A DNA stretch of 64,000 bases from F23-B02 sp963613665. Lineage in GTDB: Bacteria > Bacillota > Clostridia > Oscillospirales > Oscillospiraceae. How positions within the stretch are numbered: position 1 is the stretch's first letter; each line of letters starts with the position of its first letter. The stretch lies in the NCBI GenBank assembly GCA_963613665.1, contig CAVEAL010000001.1, positions 149,978 through 213,977 on the forward strand, written 5' to 3'. The position numbers were made by a program, and so were the translations under genes. A model generated the notes under the pieces. The model did no database searches, was not told where the DNA came from, and worked only from the letters and a program-made list of their open reading frames with translations. Shown piece after piece: positions 25,249 to 33,689 of this stretch.

Positions 25249-26034
25249 ATGATACTGACGATCGATGTCGGAAATACAAACGTGGTGCTCGGCTGTGTCG
25301 AAAACGGCAAGGTCGTAAGCCGCAGCCGCCTTGCGACCAATACGAGCGATCTTCCCAACGACTATGCGCTGAAAATGCGCCAGAGCTTCGCCTTCGACGG
25401 CGTGGACTACAAGAAGTTCGACGGAGCGATAATGTCCTCGGTCGTGCCGCAGGTCAACCGCGCCATACGCTCGGCCGTGCGCAAGCTCACTGGGCTTGAG
25501 TGCATAATGGTCGGAGCGGGCATAAAAACCGGCATGAACGTCAAGATAGACGACCCCGGCACGCTCGCAGGTGACCTCATAACCGGTGCCGTCGGCGCCA
25601 TCGCAATGTACGAGCCGCCCATCATCATCGTCGATCTCGGCACGGCCACAACGCTTTTTGCGGTGGATAAGGACGGAGCGTTCATAGGCGGGGCGATAGT
25701 CCCCGGCGTTAACCTGTCGTATAATGCGCTCTCGCAGGGTACGAGTCTGCTGCCGAGCATTTCGATAGAAGCGCCGAAAAAGTGCATTGCAACGAACACC
25801 GTGGACTGTATGCGCTCAGGCGCCGTTTACGGAACGGCCGCTATGATAGACGGTATGATAGACCGCATGGAAGAGGAGCTCGGCTGCGAGGCCTCGGTCG
25901 TCGCTACCGGCGGCCTGTCCGGCGGCGTGATACCCTACTGCCGCCACGAGATACATCACGAGCCCGATCTGCTGCTCAAGGGACTGGCGATACTGTATCA
26001 GAAAAACGCAAAGCCGAAAAAAACAAGTAAATAA
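25249..26034 (+). CDS. coaX: type III pantothenate kinase
   Basis: A 261-residue ASKHA-fold kinase catalysing the first step of coenzyme A synthesis, insensitive to CoA feedback. The N-terminal LTIDVGNTNVVLG is the phosphate-binding motif; the catalytic DPGTLAGD and VDLGTATTLFAV regions and GGAIVPG are intact. It requires a monovalent cation in known members. It forms a unit with the ECF transporter. Confidence 0.94.
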   Translation: MILTIDVGNTNVVLGCVENGKVVSRSRLATNTSDLPNDYALKMRQSFAFDGVDYKKFDGAIMSSVVPQVNRAIRSAVRKLTGLECIMVGAGIKTGMNVKIDDPGTLAGDLITGAVGAIAMYEPPIIIVDLGTATTLFAVDKDGAFIGGAIVPGVNLSYNALSQGTSLLPSISIEAPKKCIATNTVDCMRSGAVYGTAAMIDGMIDRMEEELGCEASVVATGGLSGGVIPYCRHEIHHEPDLLLKGLAILYQKNAKPKKTSK

Positions 26035-26037
26035 GTC

Positions 26038-26069
26038 AAAGCTCGGAGCCGTCAGACTCCGAGCTTTTT
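26038..26069 (+). terminator. bidirectional terminator after coaX
   Basis: AAAGCTCGGAG and CTCCGAGCTTT flank an 8-base loop, with TTTTTC on the plus strand; it also serves the convergent small gene. Confidence 0.87.
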
Positions 26070-26073
26070 CGAT

Positions 26074-26475
26074 TCAGTTGCTGCCGTCAAACATACTGGC
26101 TATAAATTCAAGGTCTATCACGGCGCAGCCCGTGCCATTGGCCCTGTAATAATAACCGTCGCGGATGACTGTAGAGCCGTCGCCTGAAAGCGCCAGGGCC
26201 TCAATAGTGCTGCCGTCCTTGTCGAGCCATTTCAGCGAGTAGCTCCAGCCGTCGCTGTCTGCCTTGCCGCCTTTGGAATAGCTCATGTCACAGATGATGT
26301 TCGTTATATGCCCGATATCGCCGGCATCTGTCACCACAATGCTCTCGCCGCTGCTGCCCGATGTTATGACAAGGCTCTCCGCATCCGTTATAAAAAAGGG
26401 CTTCTCGATCGTTCGGTACACAAACACGGCAAGAGCAGTCATCAGCATCAGAACAATTGGTATCCATTTTTTCAT
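26074..26475 (-). CDS. small membrane-anchored protein of unknown function
   Basis: A 133-residue protein I do not recognise. It begins with MKKWIPIVLMLMTALAVFVY, a signal anchor without a lipoprotein cysteine, so the rest should lie outside the membrane. The body is mixed beta-rich with several SGSSGES-type turns. AGGTGG precedes the ATG at 26475; an upstream extension lacks a ribosome site. It lies downstream of the cysteine desulfidase gene and may be cotranscribed with it. Confidence 0.6.
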   Translation of the reverse strand: MKKWIPIVLMLMTALAVFVYRTIEKPFFITDAESLVITSGSSGESIVVTDAGDIGHITNIICDMSYSKGGKADSDGWSYSLKWLDKDGSTIEALALSGDGSTVIRDGYYYRANGTGCAVIDLEFIASMFDGSN

Positions 26476-26584
26476 ATCTGCCACCTCTTTCTGATTTTTC
26501 TGTTTATTTGACGAAGAGCTTTCAAAAAAGTTCCGCATTGCGTAAAAAAGCGGCATGACCTGAATCATGTCGCTTTCTGCCGTC

Positions 26585-27859
26585 TTATTCGTCAAGCATT
26601 ATGTCGAGGATCTCCTCGTCGGTCTCGCGCATGCCCTCGCGGGCGAGCTGACCGACGGACTCGATGGTCTTTTCAACATCGTTTTTGAGTATTCCGTCGC
26701 CGCCGTGCAGAGCCTTGCCTTTTTCGTACAGGTCAAAGCCGAGAAGACCGGCCTCGACGGCGGAGGCGATCTTCGTCGCGCACGAGGGCTTTGCTCCGTC
26801 GCAGACGGTGCCCGATATCATGCCGAGGGTATTCGTTATCGTTGCGCAGACGGCCTCGTAGCTGCCCTCCAAGAGCCATGCAACGCCCGCTGCCGCGCCG
26901 CAGCCAGCCGACACCGCGCCGCAGAAGGCACTGAGCCTGCCTATAGGCGTTTTCTGATGAATGGTTATGAGGTTTGAAACGACGAGCGCACGCAGAAGCT
27001 GCTCGTGGCTTTTGTGCATGTCCAGCGCGTAGACTATGACCGGCAGGGAGGCGGTCATGCCCTGATTTCCGCTGCCGGATACGATTACGACGGGCAGCTC
27101 GCATCCGCTCATCCTCGCATCCGAGCCCGCAGCCGCCTGAGCGCGTGCGCGCACACGCACGTCGTCGCCGCGTGTCTCCAGCAGCGTCTTGCCGATCGAC
27201 GCGCCGTAGTTGCCGCGCAGGCCCTCCTCGCTTATGGCGAGGTTATACTGTATCTGGCGCTCGAGCAGATCGCTCACGTCCTCAAGACGCACGGTCTCGG
27301 CAAAATCAAGAATGTCGCGCACGTTCAGAACGCTGCGGTCGGTCTCGCTGCCTTCACTGCCGTCGGCAGCCTTTTCAAACAGCGCTTTTCCGTTTTTCTC
27401 GATGAGCACGATGTTCGTGTGATAGTCGCAGATGCGCAGGCGCACGCTGTCCGCGCCCTTATACAGGTGCAGGTCGATATCAAGAAGCTTGCCGCTGTCG
27501 GACTTCATGATGGTCATCTGGCAATTTTGCATGAATTCGGATATCTTCGGTATATCCTCGGGCTTTACCTGCGAGAGCACCTCGAGCTGTCTGTCCGCGT
27601 CGCCCACGACTGCTCCGGCGGCTATCGCGGCCGCTATGCCCTTCAAACCGCCCGTGTTCGGCACGACGACGCTTTTCACATTCTTGATGATGTTTCCGCT
27701 TATGACGATATCGATCCTGTCGGGCAGCTCGCCGAGCGTCTGACGCGCTTTTGCTGCGGCATAGGCCATGGCGATAGGCTCCGTGCAGCCCATGGCAGGC
27801 AGAAGCTCTTCACGCAATATTTGCAGGTATTGCGAATACTTAACGTCGCTATATTCCAT
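26585..27859 (-). CDS. L-cysteine desulfidase / serine dehydratase-like (UPF0597)
   Basis: A 424-residue iron-sulfur lyase of the CyuA/YhaM family, which breaks cysteine into pyruvate, ammonia and sulfide or acts on serine. The N-terminal LLPAMGCTEPIAMAYAAA motif holds a predicted cluster cysteine (C24), and further cysteines lie in FCGAVSAGCGAA. Length is normal for the family. GGAGGGATG lies upstream of the start. It is divergent from pssA. Confidence 0.87.
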   Translation of the reverse strand: MEYSDVKYSQYLQILREELLPAMGCTEPIAMAYAAAKARQTLGELPDRIDIVISGNIIKNVKSVVVPNTGGLKGIAAAIAAGAVVGDADRQLEVLSQVKPEDIPKISEFMQNCQMTIMKSDSGKLLDIDLHLYKGADSVRLRICDYHTNIVLIEKNGKALFEKAADGSEGSETDRSVLNVRDILDFAETVRLEDVSDLLERQIQYNLAISEEGLRGNYGASIGKTLLETRGDDVRVRARAQAAAGSDARMSGCELPVVIVSGSGNQGMTASLPVIVYALDMHKSHEQLLRALVVSNLITIHQKTPIGRLSAFCGAVSAGCGAAAGVAWLLEGSYEAVCATITNTLGMISGTVCDGAKPSCATKIASAVEAGLLGFDLYEKGKALHGGDGILKNDVEKTIESVGQLAREGMRETDEEILDIMLDE

Positions 27860-27963
27860 TATTTCATCCCTCCGAATGATGTTTTCTCCGCCTACAGTAT
27901 AGCATCAAAAAACAAAATTGCATAGTATTTTCAATGCTTTGTCAACATCTTGTCGAAAAAGAC

Positions 27964-27992
27964 TTGAATGAAGGAGAACTGTGTGGTATACT
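27964..27992 (+). promoter_or_regulatory. promoter of pssA
   Basis: TTGAAT at 27964-27969, a 17-base spacer and TATACT at 27987-27992. Confidence 0.75.
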
Positions 27993-28038
27993 CGCCATAC
28001 AGTTAAGATGAGTAATTGATACATTGGAGATGTTTTGC

Positions 28039-28656
28039 TTGATAGGTTTTTATAATTACACGGTGTGGCTGACCTTTATAGGTATGCTGTCATCCGTCAC
28101 CGGCATGTCCTTTGCCGTTCAGGGCAGGATAATACCGGCGGTCATATGTCTCATGTTCTCCGGCTTCTGCGATATGTTCGACGGCATCGTCGCACGCACG
28201 AAGAAAAACCGCACGGACGAGGAGAAGCGCTTCGGAATCCAGCTCGATTCGCTCAGCGATATCGTCTGCTTCGGCGTTTTGCCCTTCGTCATCGGCGTGT
28301 GCATCGGCGCATGTGAGTGGTGGCAGATAAGCATAATGGCGCTGTTTGCGCTTGCGGGGCTCATAAGGCTTGCATATTACAACGTGACCGAAGAGACGCG
28401 CCAGCAGCAGACGAGCGAAAAGCGCAGGCATTATCTCGGTCTGCCGATAACCTCGTCGGCGCTGACGGTCCCGCTGCTGTTCTGCTTCCGCGGCCTGCTG
28501 GGAGACGTGTTCCCCATAGCATATACGCTGCTGCTGCTCGTTAACGGCGCACTGTTCGTCGTTCCCGTTCAGGTGAAGAAGCCGGGCAAAACGGGGCTTG
28601 CCGTCATGCTCGCCGTGGGCATCGCCTGCACGGCGCTGATACTTATACTCAGGTAA
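28039..28656 (+). CDS. pssA: CDP-diacylglycerol-serine O-phosphatidyltransferase
   Basis: About 205 residues with some six hydrophobic segments, a CDP-alcohol phosphatidyltransferase that makes phosphatidylserine in the membrane. The CDP-OH-P motif is present as DGIVARTK...FGIQLDSLSD, but with about four extra residues in the loop between the DGxxAR and GxxxDxxxD halves compared with the strict consensus. The start is a TTG nine bases after GGAG; an ATG at 28030 abuts that ribosome site. No phosphatidylserine decarboxylase gene is in the window. Confidence 0.8.
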   Translation: MIGFYNYTVWLTFIGMLSSVTGMSFAVQGRIIPAVICLMFSGFCDMFDGIVARTKKNRTDEEKRFGIQLDSLSDIVCFGVLPFVIGVCIGACEWWQISIMALFALAGLIRLAYYNVTEETRQQQTSEKRRHYLGLPITSSALTVPLLFCFRGLLGDVFPIAYTLLLLVNGALFVVPVQVKKPGKTGLAVMLAVGIACTALILILR

Positions 28657-28666
28657 TTGAACACCG

Positions 28667-28694
28667 AAAACGCCGGCCAGAAGGCCGGCGTTTT
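28667..28694 (+). terminator. bidirectional terminator between pssA and the flavodiiron gene
   Basis: AAAACGCCGGCC-AGAA-GGCCGGCGTTTT, a 12-bp perfect stem. Confidence 0.88.
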
Positions 28695-28705
28695 GTCTTA
28701 TGAAT

Positions 28706-30709
28706 TTATCTGACGGCGGGCTCAAAATCCTCCTTGCCGTGATTGCAGATCGGGCAGACGTAATCGTCGGGCAGCTCGCCTTCACAGGGCTCGAAGTGGT
28801 CGCACACGGTGCAGACGTAGCCGCGGACAGGCTCCTTGACATCGGGAACGACGTGCTCAAAGTCCTCCTTGCCGTGCTTGCACAGCGGGCAGACAAAGTC
28901 GCCGGGCAGCTCGCTTCCCTCGTGGAAGTAGCCGCAGACCTTGCAGACATAGCCCTCGACAGGCGCCGGAGCGGGGTTCTTCTTGGGCTTTATGTGCCCG
29001 TGGTAGTATGCGTAGGTGCAGCTCGGCGCGTCGGACAGCAGCTTGGCCTCGACTACGTTTGCGACGTACAGCACCTGAGTTTCGACATCGACAACGTCGA
29101 TGATCTCGCAGGAGAGAACGGCGTTCGTGTACTTCGGGATATAGCGTATGCCGTTTGCCATGCGCTCGTCGTGCTCACAGCCGGCGAATTTATCGACATC
29201 GCGTCCGCTCTGGAAGCCGAAGTGCTGGAACACACTGTAGGGCGTATCTTCGGTGAGGACGGAGACGTTGAACCTTCCGGCCTTTGCTACCATATCGCAG
29301 GTGTTGTTTTTCTTTATGACTGATATGGTGAGCTTTTTGGGATCGCCCGCCGCGACCTGAGCTGCGGTGTTTATGATGCAGCCGTAGTCTCTGCCGTCAA
29401 CGCGGGTCGTGAGTATCTCGACGCCGTAGCTGAGCTTTGTAAACACCTTGCCGTCCACGTCGAGGACCCTGCCCGAGGGCTCTGCGGGAGCCTCAAAAGC
29501 CGGAAGAGCAGGGGCAATATCTGCGGCTATCTCGTCGGCAAGAGCGTCGAGCTCACAAAGCTGAGCCTCGGTGATATCGGACTTGAGCGAGACGGTGCTG
29601 CCGATAAACTGCGTGCCGCGCAGCTTCGAGAGAATATCTCTCATGAGCTTGCCGCTCGTTGCCGCCCACGAGCCGTTTTCGAGCAGGGCGATCTTTCTGC
29701 CCTGAAGATTGTGGTTTGCAATATCGTGCACGAGGTTTTCCATCGTGACGAAGATGCCCGCGTTATAGGTCGTCGAGGCAAAAACGAGGTGGCTGTACCT
29801 GAATGCGTCGGAGAGGATGTAGGACGCGGGGGTCACGGAGGTGTCATAGACCTTTACTTTTACGCCGCGCTCTACGAGCTTGCAGGCAAGGATGTTCACG
29901 GTGTTTTCCGTGTGGCCGTACACCGAGGCGTAGGCGATGAGAACGCCGTTTTCCTCGGGAGTGTAGGAGCTCCATTTGAGATACTTGTCGAGGAAATCGC
30001 CGAAGTGGCTGCGCCATACGAAGCCGTGCAGCGGGCAGACGTAACTGAGCTCAAGTCCCGCCGCCTTTTTGAGAACGGCCTGCACCTGCGCACCGTATTT
30101 GCCGACGATGTTGGTGTAGTAGCGCCGCGCCTCATCGACGTGGTCGGAGAAGAAATCGACCTCGTCGGCGAACAGATGCCCGTTCAGGGCGCCGAAGGTG
30201 CCGAAGGCGTCGGCAGAGAAGAGCATTTTATCCGTGAGATCGTAGGTCATCATGACCTCCGGCCAGTGCACCATCGGAGCCATGACAAAGGTAAACTCGT
30301 GCCTGCCGGTGCACAGCGTATCGCCCTCGGAGACGATATGATATTTGAGCGTGTCCGACAGCGAGAAGAACTGACCGAGCATGGTCTTTATCTTGTCGTT
30401 GCAGACTATGGTGAGCTCGGGATGACGCAGCGTGAGCTCCTCGATGGTCGCCGCGTGGTCGGGCTCCATGTGCGAGACGACGAGGTAATCAAGCTTCCTT
30501 CCGTCGAGCGCATAGGCGAGGTTTTCAAAGAACGTGCGGCTCACGGCCTTATCGACCGTGTCGAACAAAACGGTTTTTTCGTCGCTGAGAAGATACGCGT
30601 TGTAGGAAACGCCGTCGGGAACGCCGTAAACACCCTCAAAGCAGGCAAGGCGGCGGTCGTCGGCTCCGATCCAGCTGAGATCGGCGGTGACTTTTCTCGT
30701 ACAGTGCAT
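28706..30709 (-). CDS. flavodiiron protein with flavin-reductase-like and two rubredoxin domains
   Basis: A 667-residue multidomain O2/NO reductase. An MBL-like domain carries the diiron ligands H80, E82, D84, H85, H147, D166 and H227. A flavodoxin domain binds FMN at about 253-390, a flavin-reductase-like domain spans about 415-570, and two short rubredoxin modules follow (587-620 and 631-667), each CxxC-x14/15-CxxC. These modules lack the middle part of normal rubredoxin and resemble the short rubredoxin of rubrerythrin. This one chain could pass electrons from NAD(P)H to oxygen or NO. The start has GGAGG eight bases upstream. It is divergent from a Crp/Fnr regulator. Confidence 0.92.
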   Translation of the reverse strand: MHCTRKVTADLSWIGADDRRLACFEGVYGVPDGVSYNAYLLSDEKTVLFDTVDKAVSRTFFENLAYALDGRKLDYLVVSHMEPDHAATIEELTLRHPELTIVCNDKIKTMLGQFFSLSDTLKYHIVSEGDTLCTGRHEFTFVMAPMVHWPEVMMTYDLTDKMLFSADAFGTFGALNGHLFADEVDFFSDHVDEARRYYTNIVGKYGAQVQAVLKKAAGLELSYVCPLHGFVWRSHFGDFLDKYLKWSSYTPEENGVLIAYASVYGHTENTVNILACKLVERGVKVKVYDTSVTPASYILSDAFRYSHLVFASTTYNAGIFVTMENLVHDIANHNLQGRKIALLENGSWAATSGKLMRDILSKLRGTQFIGSTVSLKSDITEAQLCELDALADEIAADIAPALPAFEAPAEPSGRVLDVDGKVFTKLSYGVEILTTRVDGRDYGCIINTAAQVAAGDPKKLTISVIKKNNTCDMVAKAGRFNVSVLTEDTPYSVFQHFGFQSGRDVDKFAGCEHDERMANGIRYIPKYTNAVLSCEIIDVVDVETQVLYVANVVEAKLLSDAPSCTYAYYHGHIKPKKNPAPAPVEGYVCKVCGYFHEGSELPGDFVCPLCKHGKEDFEHVVPDVKEPVRGYVCTVCDHFEPCEGELPDDYVCPICNHGKEDFEPAVR

Positions 30710-30743
30710 AATGTGAACCTCCATAATCATCTTATATTGAGAT

Positions 30744-30799
30744 ATTATACGTTTTTTCGAAAAATGACTGTAGCACACGCCACATTCGTGTGATATAAT
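30744..30799. promoter_or_regulatory. divergent control region of flavodiiron and Crp/Fnr genes
   Basis: Both directions have a TATAAT -10 box (minus strand at about 30744-30749; plus strand at 30794-30799) but poor -35 boxes. CACACG and CGTGTG (30774-30779 and 30787-30792, seven bases apart) form an inverted repeat in the -35/-10 spacer of the regulator promoter, and TTTTTCGAAAAA is another palindrome. This layout fits control by the neighbouring Crp/Fnr protein, which is inference. Confidence 0.5.
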
Positions 30800-30834
30800 C
30801 GTTAAAAAATCGTCTTTAAAAAAGAGGTGGAGAA

Positions 30835-31482
30835 ATGGATCTTCAGAATGTTGAGCTTTTTGAAGGCGTAAGCTGCGCGAGCATTGACGCTATGGTCAGC
30901 TGCTTCAGACCGGAGCTGCGAAAATTCAAAAAGGGCGACACGATACTGGTCTTTGAACCTGAGGTCAAAAGCCTGTGCGTTCTGCTCACGGGCAAGGCCC
31001 ATCTTTACTGCGTTGACAGCGAGGGAGAGTATACGCTGCTGGAAAACTACAGCGCGAACGATATCTTCGGCGAGGTGTTTACCATGCCGTACAGCGGCCT
31101 CGGCTACGTTGCGGAGGCCGATTCCGACTGCGGCGTGCTGTTTTTCAAAATGAGCACGCTCTGCGGCAGATGCCCCAATGCCTGCGAGCACCACACGGCG
31201 GTGACGAAAAATCTTTTTGCGCTTGCCGCGAAAAAGGCGCAGATGCTGGCGCTGCGGATCAACATGATAAGCAAAAAGACCGTCAGGCAGAAGCTCGTGA
31301 GCTATTTGGAGTATCTTGCCGAAAAAACGGGAAGCAGGCGCTTTGAAACGGAGCTGAGCCTGTCGCAGCTTGCAAATTACCTGTGCGTTGACCGCACGAG
31401 CCTCATGCGCGAGCTGCGCCTCATGCGCGAGGAAAAGCTTATAAGCTCAAGCGGAAGAAAAATAGAACTTTTATCAATATAG
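30835..31482 (+). CDS. Crp/Fnr family transcriptional regulator
   Basis: A 215-residue regulator with an N-terminal cyclic-nucleotide-binding-type beta-roll (KFKKGDTILVFEPEVKSLCVLLTG spans it) and a C-terminal winged helix (LSQLANYLCVDRTSLMRELRLMREE). Cysteines C111... in LCGRCPNACEHH form a CxxCxxxCxxH cluster near the hinge that could hold an iron-sulfur or heme group or sense redox. Its place opposite a flavodiiron protein suggests oxygen, NO or redox sensing. GAGGTGG precedes the ATG. Confidence 0.88.
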   Translation: MDLQNVELFEGVSCASIDAMVSCFRPELRKFKKGDTILVFEPEVKSLCVLLTGKAHLYCVDSEGEYTLLENYSANDIFGEVFTMPYSGLGYVAEADSDCGVLFFKMSTLCGRCPNACEHHTAVTKNLFALAAKKAQMLALRINMISKKTVRQKLVSYLEYLAEKTGSRRFETELSLSQLANYLCVDRTSLMRELRLMREEKLISSSGRKIELLSI

Positions 31483-31494
31483 GAGGAAAAGATA

Positions 31495-32367
31495 ATGGGC
31501 AGCTTTATAGTAACGACGGATTCCGGCTGCGATCTGCCGCTGAGCTTCTGCGACAGCCGCGGGATAGTGCCTCTGAAAATGAACTACGCCATCGGTGATC
31601 AGAGCTTCACCGATACGATGGATCCCGGGGATCTCAAGGCGTTTTACGACGGTATGAGAGCGGGCGACTGTCCGAAAACGAGCCAGGTGACGCCGTATCA
31701 GTTCGTTGAATTCTGGACACCGCTTCTTGAAAAGGGACAGCCTGTCGTGCACATCGCACTCGGCAGCGGCATATCCGGAACCTGGGCCAATGCCGTGTCC
31801 GCGGCGGAAATGCTCATGGCCGATCATCCGGGCGCGGACATACGGGTCATAGACTCGACCCTCGCCTCCGTGGGCTACGGTATGCTCGCCATACTCGCGG
31901 CCGACCTGCGCGACTGCGGCAGCAGCGCCGATGACTGTCAGGCGGAGCTTGAAAAGGTAAAGAGCAATATAAACACCTATTACACCACGGGCGATCTTAC
32001 ATACCTCTACCGCAGCGGCAGAGTCAGCCGCACGGGCATGACGATCGCCCACGCGCTGAACATCTGGCCTATACTGAACCTCGACCTTGACGGTCATCTC
32101 ATCGTTCAGGCCAAGGAGCGCGGCAAAAAGCACACCGTCGAGCGCATAAACAAGATCATAAGCGACAAGTGCATCTCCCCCGAGGACCAGACCCTGTATA
32201 TCTGCCACTCGGACATTGCCGAGGAGGCCGAGCAGTTCGGCGAGGAGATAAAGCGGGAGTTCGGCTTCCGCGACGTGTTTTACACCTATATCGGAACGAC
32301 CATCGGCTCAAACTGCGGGCCGGGCCTCATGGCGGCGTTTTTTGTCGGCAAAAAGAGAACAAATTGA
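31495..32367 (+). CDS. DegV family fatty-acid-binding protein
   Basis: A 290-residue DegV/FakB-type protein that binds a fatty acid between two domains and presents it to a fatty-acid kinase. The opening VTTDSGCDLP, SQVTPYQF, GSGISGTW and YRSGRVSRTG segments are the family marks, and the C-terminal part has TYIGTTIGSNCGPG. No FakA kinase is in the window. AGGAGG precedes the ATG, 12 bases after the Crp/Fnr gene, so it may be cotranscribed. Confidence 0.9.
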   Translation: MGSFIVTTDSGCDLPLSFCDSRGIVPLKMNYAIGDQSFTDTMDPGDLKAFYDGMRAGDCPKTSQVTPYQFVEFWTPLLEKGQPVVHIALGSGISGTWANAVSAAEMLMADHPGADIRVIDSTLASVGYGMLAILAADLRDCGSSADDCQAELEKVKSNINTYYTTGDLTYLYRSGRVSRTGMTIAHALNIWPILNLDLDGHLIVQAKERGKKHTVERINKIISDKCISPEDQTLYICHSDIAEEAEQFGEEIKREFGFRDVFYTYIGTTIGSNCGPGLMAAFFVGKKRTN

Positions 32368-32380
32368 AAGGTAAAAGAAA

Positions 32381-32734
32381 ATGAACGTTGATTATATTGA
32401 TTTCAAGACCGTGAGCCTTACGAGCAAGCTCGACACAAGCATCGGCGCGGAGCTTCAGCTCACGCAGACCGGTAAGGTCTCCGTCAAGCTTCCTGACGAG
32501 TGGAATGGCTTTGCGTTTCTGTATCTGAACATCAAGATCCACGATCCCGAGGAAAAATACTTCGTGTTCGATATCACGACCGAGACCGTCATAAAGCTCC
32601 CCGATGAGGAAAAGGAGTTTTCCGAGGACGCGATGAATGCCGGCATGGAGATAGCGCAGGACAAGACCTTCGAGGCAATACGCGGCATATCCGTCGCCAT
32701 GGGCATAAACGAGCTCGACCTCAGAGGTAAGTGA
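32381..32734 (+). CDS. conserved-looking protein of unknown function
   Basis: A 117-residue soluble acidic protein that I do not recognise. It is real by context: a ribosome site (GAAAGG) 9 bases upstream, 13 bases after degV and one base before the nucleotidyltransferase. The N-terminal half is rich in beta-type residues and the C-terminal half is helical. No signal peptide, cysteine cluster or catalytic motif is visible. Confidence 0.65.
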   Translation: MNVDYIDFKTVSLTSKLDTSIGAELQLTQTGKVSVKLPDEWNGFAFLYLNIKIHDPEEKYFVFDITTETVIKLPDEEKEFSEDAMNAGMEIAQDKTFEAIRGISVAMGINELDLRGK

Positions 32735-32735
32735 T

Positions 32736-33644
32736 ATGCAGGAGCCGACGCTTGTTATCATGGCTGCCGGAATGGGCAGCCGCTTCGGCGGGCTCAAGCA
32801 GATAACCGCCGTTGACGCCGAGGGACACGCGATAATCGACTTCTCGCTGTTCGACGCTTACCGTGCGGGCTTCCGCAGGATAGCCTTTATAATAAAGCAC
32901 GAGATAGAGGACAGCTTCAAGGCCGCGATAGGCACGCGCATGGAAAAATATTTTGACGTAAGCTACGTCTATCAGCAGCTCGACGTGCTGCCGGAGGGCT
33001 ACAGCGTTCCCGAGGGCAGGGAAAAGCCCTGGGGCACCGGGCACGCGGTCATGTGCTGCCGCGGCACGGTGGACGGTCCCTTTGCCGTAATAAATGCCGA
33101 TGATTTCTACGGCGCGGGCGCGTACAGCGCAATGTACGATTTTCTGAGCGGCGGCAGAGCGCCCGGAGAGTACGCCATGGTAGGCTATAAGCTGCGCAAT
33201 ACCGTCACCGAAAACGGCTCCGTCGCGCGCGGCGTCTGCGATACTGAAAACGGATATCTTGTCGATATCACCGAGCGCACGCATATAGAAAAGCGCGGCG
33301 ATGACGCCGCCTGCACCGAGGACGGCAAGACCTTCGTTCCGCTGTCGGGCGATGCGACCGTGTCCATGAATTTCTGGGGCTTTTCGACCATGATGCTCGA
33401 TGAGCTCGCGGCGCGCTTTCCGGCCTTTCTGGATAAGAGCCTGCCGTCAAATCCGCTCAAGTGCGAATATTTCCTGCCCTCCGTTGCAAACGAGCAGCTA
33501 AGTGAGGGGCTTGCGACGGTTCGCATACTCGACTGCAATGAAACGTGGTACGGCATGACCTACCGCGAGGATCTCGACTCTGTGAAGGCTGCTATAGCCG
33601 AGATGAAGGGGCGTGGCATCTATCCCGAAAAGCTGTGGGATTAA
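32736..33644 (+). CDS. sugar-phosphate nucleotidyltransferase family protein
   Basis: A 302-residue protein with a nucleotidyltransferase Rossmann fold. VIMAAGMGSRFGGLKQ is the nucleotide-binding loop of the NTP_transferase family, and NADDFYG holds the metal-binding aspartates. The closest general role is transfer of a nucleoside monophosphate to a sugar phosphate or, as in related clusters, an amino-sugar or choline; the substrate is not determinable. It follows the unknown 117-residue gene by one base. Confidence 0.83.
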   Translation: MQEPTLVIMAAGMGSRFGGLKQITAVDAEGHAIIDFSLFDAYRAGFRRIAFIIKHEIEDSFKAAIGTRMEKYFDVSYVYQQLDVLPEGYSVPEGREKPWGTGHAVMCCRGTVDGPFAVINADDFYGAGAYSAMYDFLSGGRAPGEYAMVGYKLRNTVTENGSVARGVCDTENGYLVDITERTHIEKRGDDAACTEDGKTFVPLSGDATVSMNFWGFSTMMLDELAARFPAFLDKSLPSNPLKCEYFLPSVANEQLSEGLATVRILDCNETWYGMTYREDLDSVKAAIAEMKGRGIYPEKLWD

Positions 33645-33648
33645 ACAC

Positions 33649-33686
33649 AAAAGCTCAGACCGTTTGCATGCGGCCTGAGCTTTTTT
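33649..33686 (+). terminator. bidirectional terminator
   Basis: AAAAGCTCAG pairs with CTGAGCTTTT, with an inner CCG/CGG, followed by a T-run. Confidence 0.85.
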
Positions 33687-33689
33687 ATG

